64,000 nucleotides of DNA, from contig NZ_CP086615.1 of NCBI RefSeq assembly GCF_020883455.1, positions 1,798,001 to 1,862,000 on the forward strand, written 5' to 3'. Source of the DNA: Spiribacter halobius. GTDB lineage: Bacteria > Pseudomonadota > Gammaproteobacteria > Nitrococcales > Nitrococcaceae. Positions 57,839 to 64,000 of the stretch are shown here, piece after piece. The notes beneath the pieces were generated by a model. The model had not been told where the DNA came from and ran no database searches. It saw nothing but the letters and a program-made list of their open reading frames with translations. The first letter of the stretch is position 1. Each line of letters starts with the position of its first letter. The position numbers and the translations under genes are program-made.

Positions 57839-58924
57839 GTGAGCGACGACGATGCCCTGCAGAGCGTACGGGCGCGCATCGACGAGATCGATGAGCAGCT
57901 GCTGCGCCTGATCAACGAGCGCGCCGAGGCGGCGCGCGAGGTGGCGCGCATCAAGCGCGAGGCCGGCGACGCCGGTGACTTCTACCGCCCGGCGCGGGAG
58001 GTGGAGGTGCTGCGGCGCATGCGCGAGGCCAACGCCGGTCCGCTGCCGGATGCCGACGTCACCCGGCTGTTCCGCGAGATCATGTCCGCCTGCCTGGCCC
58101 TGCAGCGGCCGCTCACGGTGGCGTTCCTCGGGCCCGAGGGCACCTTCACCCAGGAGGCGGCGATCAAGCACTTCGGCCACGGCGTCAAGAGCCTGCCACT
58201 GGATGGGATCGACGCCGTCTTCCGCGAGGTGGAGTCGGGCTCGGCGGAGTACGGGGTGGTGCCGGTGGAGAACTCCACCGAGGGCGTGGTCTCCCACACG
58301 CTGGACCGCTTCCTGAACTCCTCGCTGCACATCGTCGGCGAGGTGGAGCTGCCGGTGCGGCACAACCTGGCCACGCTGGCCGAGGACCCGTCCACCGTGC
58401 AGCGCGTCTACTCGCATCAGCAGGGGCTGGCGCAGTGCCGCGTGTGGCTCGACACCAACCTGCCGAGGGCGGAGCGCATCGCCGTCTCGAGCACGGCGGA
58501 AGCGGCCCGCCTGGCCGCCGAGGATCCCACCGCCGCCGCCCTGGCCTCGGATGCGGCCGCCGAGCGCTACGGCCTCGGCGTGCGCTACCCCTCGGTGCAG
58601 GATGGCGCGGCGAACACCACGCGCTTCCTCGTCCTCGGCGAGCAGTCGCCGCCGCCGTCCGGCGAGGACAAGACCTCCATCGTCGTGGCCCGCGAGAACC
58701 GCCCCGGCGGCCTCGCCGGCCTGCTGGCGCCGCTCGCCCGCTACGGGCTGAACATGACGCGGCTGGAGTCCCGGCCCTCGCGCCAGGGCATGTGGGAGTA
58801 CGTCTTCTTCATCGACATCCTCGGCCACGCCGAGGACCCGACCCTGAAGCGCGCCCTCGGCGAGATGCAGCAGCTGGCGAGTCTGCTGAAGATTCTGGGC
58901 TCCTACCCCCGGGCCGCGCATTAG
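57839..58924 (+). CDS. pheA: P-protein: chorismate mutase / prephenate dehydratase
   Basis: Bifunctional enzyme for phenylalanine, 361 residues from a GTG start with GGGGGAG upstream. AroQ chorismate mutase about 1-90 (IDEIDEQLLRLINERAEAAR), dehydratase about 95-275 (VAFLGPEGTFTQEAA, VPVENSTEGVVSHTLD) and ACT about 280-361 with LESRPSR, the Phe-binding motif. The gap to hisC holds the heptad repeat locus 3. Confidence 0.96.
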   Translation: MSDDDALQSVRARIDEIDEQLLRLINERAEAAREVARIKREAGDAGDFYRPAREVEVLRRMREANAGPLPDADVTRLFREIMSACLALQRPLTVAFLGPEGTFTQEAAIKHFGHGVKSLPLDGIDAVFREVESGSAEYGVVPVENSTEGVVSHTLDRFLNSSLHIVGEVELPVRHNLATLAEDPSTVQRVYSHQQGLAQCRVWLDTNLPRAERIAVSSTAEAARLAAEDPTAAALASDAAAERYGLGVRYPSVQDGAANTTRFLVLGEQSPPPSGEDKTSIVVARENRPGGLAGLLAPLARYGLNMTRLESRPSRQGMWEYVFFIDILGHAEDPTLKRALGEMQQLASLLKILGSYPRAAH

Positions 58925-58937
58925 CGCGGCCCGGGGG

Positions 58938-59132
58938 AGTTGCAAGTTGCAAGTGGCAAGTTTCAAGCGGGATATCAGCGTAGGTCGTGCAGCGCGTAGC
59001 GCTGTGCGACGTCCCGACCGCGTCGCTGGTGGAGGAGCGATGGGGTGATGTCGCAAACGGCTTCGCCGCGCACGACCTAAGGCCTTCCGTTCTCCCTTGC
59101 AACTTGCAGCTTGCAACTTGCCACTTGTCACT
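58938..59132. repeat. Inverted heptad-repeat locus 3 (pheA/hisC)
   Basis: Left arm 58938-58965: AGTTGCA, AGTTGCA, AGTGGCA, AGTTTCA. Right arm 59098-59132: TGCAACT, TGCAGCT, TGCAACT, TGCCACT, TGTCACT, the same unit reversed. The 132-bp core is largely a palindromic element. The gap 58925-59155 has no gene. Confidence 0.75.
58980..59079. repeat. MITE-like palindromic element between heptad arms
   Basis: Terminal inverted repeats GTAGGTCGTGC (58980-58990) and GCACGACCTA (59070-59079) bound about 100 bp. An inner hairpin GTCGTGCAGCGC-gta-GCGCTGTGCGAC follows the left end. Similar GTAGGTCGTGC/GCACGACCTAC intergenic elements are familiar from other gammaproteobacteria (memory). No transposase is encoded. 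Confidence 0.55.
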
Positions 59133-59155
59133 ACCCCGCAAACATTCGGGCAACC

Positions 59156-60307
59156 ATGACACAAGCGAACTTCGACCCCACCTCCCTCGCCGCCCCCGGC
59201 ATCGCCGGCCTTACGCCCTATCAGCCCGGCAAGCCGGAAGGGGAGCTGGCCCGGGAGTACGGGGTGAGCGACATCGTCAAGCTCGCCTCCAACGAGAATC
59301 CCCTGGGGCCGAGCCCACGGGCGCTGGCGGCGGCGCAGGAGGCGGTGGCCGGGGCGCACCGATACCCGGACGGCGGTGCCTGGGCGCTGCGTCAGCATCT
59401 CGCTGCGGTGCATGACGTCGCGCCGGAGTGCCTGATCTTCGGCAACGGCTCCAACGATGTGCTGGACCTGGTGGCGCGCGCCTTCCTGGCGCCGGGGCGC
59501 TCGGCGGTGTTCGCCGAGCACGCCTTTGCCGTCTATCCCATCGCCACCCGCAGCGCCGGCGCCGAGGCGGTGGTGGTGCCGGCCAACCCGGCCGACCATC
59601 CCCAGCCCTTCGGCCATGACCTCGCCGCCATGGCCGAGGCGGCGCGGCGCCCCGGCGTCGCGGTGATGTTCGTGGCCAATCCCAACAACCCCACCGGCAC
59701 CTGGGTGGACGGTGACGCGGTGGCGGCGCTGCTGGCGGCGGTGCCGCGCGAGGTCATCGTCGTGCTGGACGAGGCCTATGTGGAGTACGCCCTGGACGTA
59801 CCCGGCTACGTTGACGGGCGCCGCTGGCTCGAGCGCCATCCCAACCTCGTGCTCACCCGCAGCTTCTCCAAGGCCTACGGTCTGGCCGGCCTGCGGGTCG
59901 GCTATGGCATCGCCCACCCGGCGGTGGCGGACCTCATGAACCGCGTGCGGCACCCCTTCAACGTCAATGCGGCGGCCCAGGCCGCGGCGCTGGCGGCGCT
60001 GGAGGACGAGGCGCATATCGCCCGCTCGGTGGCGGAGAACGCCGCCGAGCGGGGCCGTCTGACCACCGGCCTCGAGAGCCTCGGGCTGCGGGTTCTGCCC
60101 TCGGCGGGCAACTTCGTCTGCGCCCGGGTCGGGGACGCGGCGGCGGTCAACGAGGCGCTGCTGCGCGCCGGGGTGATCGTGCGTCCGGTGGCGGGCTATG
60201 GGCTGCCCGAGTGGCTGCGCATCACCGTCGGGCGCCCAGGGGAGAACGACCGGCTGCTGGCGGCCCTTGCGGACTGTCGGCGTGGCGGCCTGCTCGGAGG
60301 ATGCTGA
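59156..60307 (+). CDS. hisC: Histidinol-phosphate aminotransferase
   Basis: 383 residues from the ATG at 59156. Motifs: LASNENPLGPSPRAL, NPNNPTGTW, DEAYVEYA and the PLP lysine in LTRSFSKAYGLAGLRVGYG. In this syntenic position it may also transaminate aromatic keto acids, as hisC2 in Pseudomonas is thought to. It overlaps tyrA. No strong ribosome-binding site is visible because the repeat locus ends only 24 nt upstream. Confidence 0.94.
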   Translation: MTQANFDPTSLAAPGIAGLTPYQPGKPEGELAREYGVSDIVKLASNENPLGPSPRALAAAQEAVAGAHRYPDGGAWALRQHLAAVHDVAPECLIFGNGSNDVLDLVARAFLAPGRSAVFAEHAFAVYPIATRSAGAEAVVVPANPADHPQPFGHDLAAMAEAARRPGVAVMFVANPNNPTGTWVDGDAVAALLAAVPREVIVVLDEAYVEYALDVPGYVDGRRWLERHPNLVLTRSFSKAYGLAGLRVGYGIAHPAVADLMNRVRHPFNVNAAAQAAALAALEDEAHIARSVAENAAERGRLTTGLESLGLRVLPSAGNFVCARVGDAAAVNEALLRAGVIVRPVAGYGLPEWLRITVGRPGENDRLLAALADCRRGGLLGGC

Positions 60308-61185
60308 GCGGCGTGGTCATCGAGCGTCTGTGCATCGCCGGCGTCGGCCTCATCGGCGGATCGCTGGCGCTCGCCCTGCGGGCCGCGGGCGCCGTGGGCG
60401 AGGTGGTGGGCACCGGGCGCCGGTCCGAGCCCCTCGAGCGGGCGCTGGCCCTGGGCGTGCTGGACCGCTACGAGCTGGAGCCGGCGCGGGCGGCGGAGGG
60501 TGCCGACGTGGTCCTGCTCGGCGTGCCGCTTGGCGCCATGCGCCCGGTGCTTGCCGCGCTCCGCCCGGGGCTTGGCGAGGGCACCGTGATCACCGACGTC
60601 GGCAGTGCCAAGGGCTGCGTGGTGGCGGACGCCGAGGCCGTGTTCGGGGCGCTGCCGGCGCGCTTCGTGCCGGCGCATCCGATTGCGGGTACCGAGAAGA
60701 GCGGTGTGGAGGCGGCCTTCCCCACGCTGTTCCGCGGGCGCCGGGTGATTCTGACACCGGATCGGCACACTGACGGCGAGGCCCTCGCCACCGTCCGCGG
60801 GCTCTGGAGTGCTGCCGGGGCGGAGGTGGTGGAGATGGGCGTGACCGCCCACGACCGCATGCTGGCGGGCACGTCGCATCTGCCGCACCTGCTCGCCTTC
60901 GGTCTGGTGGACATGCTGGCGCGCTCGCCGGACCACGACGAGATCTTTCAGTACGCCGCCGGCGGCTTTCGCGACTTCACCCGCATCGCTTCCAGCGATC
61001 CGGTGATGTGGCGTGACGTCTGCCTCGGCAATCGTGAGGCGCTGCTGGCGGCACTGGCCGCCTACCGGGAGGACCTGGAGCGGCTCACGGCCATGGTGGC
61101 GGCGGCGGACGGTGATGCGCTGGAGGCGGTGTTCCGCAATGCCAAGCGCACCCGGGACCGCCATCTGCACATCTTCGAGAAATGA
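60301..61185 (+). CDS. tyrA: Prephenate/arogenate dehydrogenase
   Basis: Tyrosine branch enzyme, 294 residues from the ATG at 60301, which overlaps the end of hisC; a GTG at 60313 is an alternative because GGAGG abuts the ATG. NAD motif IAGVGLIGGSLALALR, then VGSAKG, PAHPIAGTEKSGVEAA and SHLPHLLAF. It carries no fused mutase or EPSP synthase domain. aroA follows after 43 nt. Confidence 0.94.
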   Translation: MLSGVVIERLCIAGVGLIGGSLALALRAAGAVGEVVGTGRRSEPLERALALGVLDRYELEPARAAEGADVVLLGVPLGAMRPVLAALRPGLGEGTVITDVGSAKGCVVADAEAVFGALPARFVPAHPIAGTEKSGVEAAFPTLFRGRRVILTPDRHTDGEALATVRGLWSAAGAEVVEMGVTAHDRMLAGTSHLPHLLAFGLVDMLARSPDHDEIFQYAAGGFRDFTRIASSDPVMWRDVCLGNREALLAALAAYREDLERLTAMVAAADGDALEAVFRNAKRTRDRHLHIFEK

Positions 61186-61228
61186 GGCCCGGGCACGGCC
61201 ATCGGCCGGCATCGGGCAGGAGGCAGCA

Positions 61229-62560
61229 ATGACGAATGCGGCAGAGAGGGGCCGGCGCTTCCGGGTCCGCCCCGGCGGGCGCCTGTCCGGGGCGCTGAGG
61301 GTTCCTGGGGACAAGTCCATCTCCCACCGCGCGGTGATGCTGGGGGCCCTCGCCGAGGGCACCACCGAGATCGGCGGGTTCCTGGAGGGGGCTGACGCGC
61401 TCGCAACCCTGGCCGCCTTTCGGGCCCTCGGCGTCGAGGCCGAAGGGCCGCGCCGCGGCCGGCTGCGCATCCGCGGCGTGGGGCTGCACGGCCTGCGCGC
61501 GCCTGACGGACCGCTGGATCTCGGCAACTCGGGGACCTCCATGCGCCTGCTGGCGGGGTTGCTGGCGGGCCAGGCATTCGACAGCACGCTGTTGGGCGAC
61601 GCCTCGCTGATGCGCCGGCCCATGCGCCGGGTGACCGAGCCGCTGGCCGCCATGGGGGCGCGGATCGACACCAGCGCCGAGGGCACCGCGCCGCTACGCA
61701 TCCACGGCGGCCAGCGGCTGCGCGGCATCGACTATGCGCTGCCGGTGGCGAGCGCACAGGTGAAATCCGCGCTGCTGCTGGCGGGTCTCTACGCCGACGG
61801 TGAGACCCGGGTGACCGAGCCCGCACCCACGCGGGACCACACCGAGCGCCTGCTGGCGGGCTTCGGCTATCCGGTGCATCGCGACGGCGCCAGCGTCCGG
61901 CTCAGCGGCGGCGGCCGCCTGCAGGGCGGGCCCATCGTGGTGCCGGCAGACATCTCCTCGGCGGCGTTCTTTCTGGTGGGTGCGAGCATCGCGCCGGGCT
62001 CGGCGCTGGTGCTGGAGCACGTCGGGCTCAATCCGACACGGACCGGGGTGATCGGAATCCTGCGGCGCATGGGGGCGGACATCGAGATCGAGGACCAGCG
62101 CGAAGTGGGCGGCGAGCCGGTGGGACGAATCGCCGTGCGGCATGCGCCGTTGTACGGCATCGAGATTCCTCCGGAGCTGGTGCCGCTTGCCATTGACGAG
62201 TTTCCGGCGATCTTCGTCGCCGCCGCCTGCGCCCAGGGCGAGACCCGGCTGGCCGGCGCCGAGGAGCTGCGGGTGAAGGAAAGCGATCGCATTCAGGTCA
62301 TGGCCGACGGTCTCGCGGCCCTCGGCATTACGGCGGAGCCGCAGCCCGACGGCATCCGGATCCAGGGCGGCAGGCTCGGCGGCGGGCAGGTACGTGCCCA
62401 CGGCGATCACCGCATCGCCATGGCCTTTGCCATGGCCGGACTGGCGGCCGAGGACGAGATCCTCATCGACGACTGCACGGAGGTGGACACGTCCTTCCCC
62501 GGCTTCGTGGACATGGCACGGGATGCCGGGCTCGCCATCACCGTGGAGGCCGGGGCATGA
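61229..62560 (+). CDS. aroA: EPSP synthase, class II type
   Basis: Shikimate pathway enzyme making 5-enolpyruvylshikimate-3-phosphate. 443 residues from the ATG at 61229 (AGGAGGC upstream). Two-domain fold with PGDKSISHRA, LGNSGTSMRL, VKESDRI and GDHRIAMAFAMAG. The four class II markers RDHTE, GDKS, SAQVK and NPTR are all present, and FDSTLLGDASLMRRPM resembles CP4-type enzymes. At the CP4 Ala100 position this protein has Gly. It overlaps cmk by ATGA. Confidence 0.96.
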   Translation: MTNAAERGRRFRVRPGGRLSGALRVPGDKSISHRAVMLGALAEGTTEIGGFLEGADALATLAAFRALGVEAEGPRRGRLRIRGVGLHGLRAPDGPLDLGNSGTSMRLLAGLLAGQAFDSTLLGDASLMRRPMRRVTEPLAAMGARIDTSAEGTAPLRIHGGQRLRGIDYALPVASAQVKSALLLAGLYADGETRVTEPAPTRDHTERLLAGFGYPVHRDGASVRLSGGGRLQGGPIVVPADISSAAFFLVGASIAPGSALVLEHVGLNPTRTGVIGILRRMGADIEIEDQREVGGEPVGRIAVRHAPLYGIEIPPELVPLAIDEFPAIFVAAACAQGETRLAGAEELRVKESDRIQVMADGLAALGITAEPQPDGIRIQGGRLGGGQVRAHGDHRIAMAFAMAGLAAEDEILIDDCTEVDTSFPGFVDMARDAGLAITVEAGA

Positions 62561-63237
62561 CGCCGGCACCGGTGCTGACCCTGGACGGCCCCGGCGGTGC
62601 CGGCAAGGGCACCGTGGCGCGGGCGGTGGCCAGGGAGCTCGGCTGGCATCTGCTGGACAGCGGTGCGATCTACCGGCTGCTGGCGCTGGCGGCGGAGCGC
62701 GCCGGTGTCGATGTGGACGACGTGCCCGGTCTGCTGCGGGTCGCCCGCGGCATGCGGCTCGAGTTCCGGCCGCGCGCGGATGGCGGCACCGAGGTCCGGC
62801 TCGACGGCGAGGAGGTGAGCACGGAGATACGCAGCGAGGCCTGCGGCGAGCGGGCGTCGCGCCTCGCCGTGCTCCCGGCCGTGCGCGAGGCGCTGCTGGC
62901 CCGTCAGCGCGACTTTCGCGAGCCCCCCGGACTGGTGGCCGACGGCCGCGACATGGGCACCGTGGTCTTCCCCGATGCCGAGGTGAAGGTTTTCCTCACC
63001 GCCTCCGCCGAGGAACGCGCCCGGCGGCGCCATAAGCAGTTGAAGGAGCAGGGTCTCGGTGGTAATCTCACCGACCTTTTACGGGAGATCACGGCGCGGG
63101 ACGAGCGCGACGCCAACCGTGAGGTGGCGCCGCTGGTGCCGGCCGGGGATGCCGTCACCATCGATACCACCGGCGTGCCGGTGGAAAGCGTGGTGGCGCA
63201 GGTCATGAGCCGGGTCCGCGAGCGGCTGGGCCGTTAG
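62557..63237 (+). CDS. cmk: Cytidylate kinase
   Basis: Phosphorylates CMP and dCMP. 226 residues. P-loop [15 protein letters not shown] (9-17 core), [10 protein letters not shown], the CMP-binding insert and [20 protein letters not shown] with the lid Arg-rich [15 protein letters not shown]. It precedes rpsA, the usual neighbour. Confidence 0.95.
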   Translation: MTPAPVLTLDGPGGAGKGTVARAVARELGWHLLDSGAIYRLLALAAERAGVDVDDVPGLLRVARGMRLEFRPRADGGTEVRLDGEEVSTEIRSEACGERASRLAVLPAVREALLARQRDFREPPGLVADGRDMGTVVFPDAEVKVFLTASAEERARRRHKQLKEQGLGGNLTDLLREITARDERDANREVAPLVPAGDAVTIDTTGVPVESVVAQVMSRVRERLGR

Positions 63238-63337
63238 CGGGCGCGGAGACTCCGGGAGCGGGCAACGTCACGGCGACGACTGCCCATGTCAGCAGCAACC
63301 AAACGGATCGGTGACGGTCCGGGAATCCAGTGAACCC

Positions 63338-64000
63338 ATGAGCGAAAGCTTTGCAGAACTCTTCGAGGAGAGCCTCGCGCAGACCGATATGCGGCCGGGC
63401 TCGATCGTCACGGCCCAGGTCGTGGCCATCGACGGCGAGGATGTCATCGTCAACGCCGGCCTCAAGTCGGAAGCCATCATCCCGCTGCGCCAGTTCATGG
63501 ACGAGCAGGGCAACGTCGAGATCAACGTCGGCGACGATGTCGAGGTGGCCCTCGACGCGGTCGAGGACGGTTCCGGCGAGACCCGCCTGTCGCGGGAGAA
63601 GGCCAAGCGGGCGCGCGCGTGGAAGGTCCTCGAGACGGCGTACGACGCCGGCGAGACCGTCACCGGTCAGATCAGCGGCAAGGTCAAGGGCGGCTTCACT
63701 GTCGACCTCGGCCACATCCGTGCCTTCCTCCCGGGTTCGCTGGTGGATATCCGCCCGGTGCGGGATACCACCTACCTCGAGGGCAAGGACCTCGAGTTCA
63801 AGGTGATCAAGCTCGACCCCCGGCGCAACAACGTGGTGGTCTCCCGCCGCGCGGTGGTCGAGGAAGAGTACAGCGCCGAGCGCGAGGCTCTGCTCGAGAA
63901 GCTGCAGGAGGGCCAGCAGCTCAAGGGCATCGTCAAGAACCTCACCGACTACGGCGCCTTCGTCGACCTCGGCGGGATCGACGGCCTGCTGCACATCACC
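63338..64000 (+). CDS. rpsA: 30S ribosomal protein S1, N-terminal part (cut by window end)
   Basis: 221 codons visible; the gene continues past the edge. It opens [20 protein letters not shown], then S1 domain 1 ([20 protein letters not shown]), domain 2 ([20 protein letters not shown], with SRRAVVEEE after it) and the start of domain 3 ([20 protein letters not shown]). S1 helps mRNA binding to the small subunit. The 100-bp gap before it holds a weak GGGAA site. No clear promoter seen. Confidence 0.96.
   Translation, partial: MSESFAELFEESLAQTDMRPGSIVTAQVVAIDGEDVIVNAGLKSEAIIPLRQFMDEQGNVEINVGDDVEVALDAVEDGSGETRLSREKAKRARAWKVLETAYDAGETVTGQISGKVKGGFTVDLGHIRAFLPGSLVDIRPVRDTTYLEGKDLEFKVIKLDPRRNNVVVSRRAVVEEEYSAEREALLEKLQEGQQLKGIVKNLTDYGAFVDLGGIDGLLHIT

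Overview
The window is high-GC, gene-dense bacterial chromosome, roughly 70% G+C by eye. ScpAB/SMC, ZipA, RluB, QueF, the UbiG block and the gyrA-serC-serA-pheA-hisC-tyrA-aroA-cmk-rpsA order mark a gammaproteobacterium. The mtaD/ubiG/mupP/SDR block next to mtnA and gyrA is the arrangement I remember from Pseudomonas (PA3162-PA3173 region). The very high GC and the style of intergenic repeats suggest an Ectothiorhodospiraceae-like halophile or alkaliphile; that placement is inference. I see no tRNA, rRNA, CRISPR, prophage or insertion sequence.

Region 1 (1-24.6 kb) is accessory. It holds the end of an MFS transporter and an RND efflux set (TetR, lipoprotein adaptor, permease). Next come a TetR gene with a C-terminal carbonic-anhydrase fragment downstream, an SDR lacking catalytic residues, a DoxX-like protein, two unknown genes and a histidine kinase without a sensor domain. 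An apparent operon follows: YcaC-like hydrolase, YtcJ-like amidohydrolase, MFS exporter and two tandem XapX proteins. After it lie a fusion matching MhqO plus MhqD (quinone detoxification), a second RND set with a divergent TetR, gluQ with no usual start codon, and an aminotransferase.

Region 2 (24.6-46.5 kb) mixes housekeeping and small accessory genes. It includes a 988-residue secreted protein with three PPC-like repeats, cysZ-queF, and smc-zipA-ligA. A yciI-bolA-ppiC operon follows. Then comes trpS-scpA-scpB-rluB-endonuclease III-like gene, almost all overlapping. It ends with arfB, a deaminase, arsH, a PEBP-family gene and an isolated domain resembling the N-terminus of Ycf46-type ATPases.

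Region 3 (46.5-64 kb) is core metabolism. The minus-strand operon mtaD-ubiG-mupP-squalene-synthase-like-SDR is divergent from mtnA-ppiA. The plus-strand run gyrA-serC-serA-pheA-hisC-tyrA-aroA-cmk-rpsA supplies serine and the aromatic amino acids and ends in rpsA, cut by the window edge. AroA carries class II EPSP synthase motifs.

The most unusual signal is non-coding. Three intergenic loci (23.05-23.39, 32.50-32.60 and 58.94-59.13 kb) each carry two arms of 7-bp-period repeats in inverted orientation around a variable core. One arm supplies the first ten codons of gluQ. Separately, a roughly 214-bp element occurs twice (35.85 and 45.61 kb) with a diverged relative at 42.56 kb. All three keep a long hairpin, and two arm differences are compensatory.
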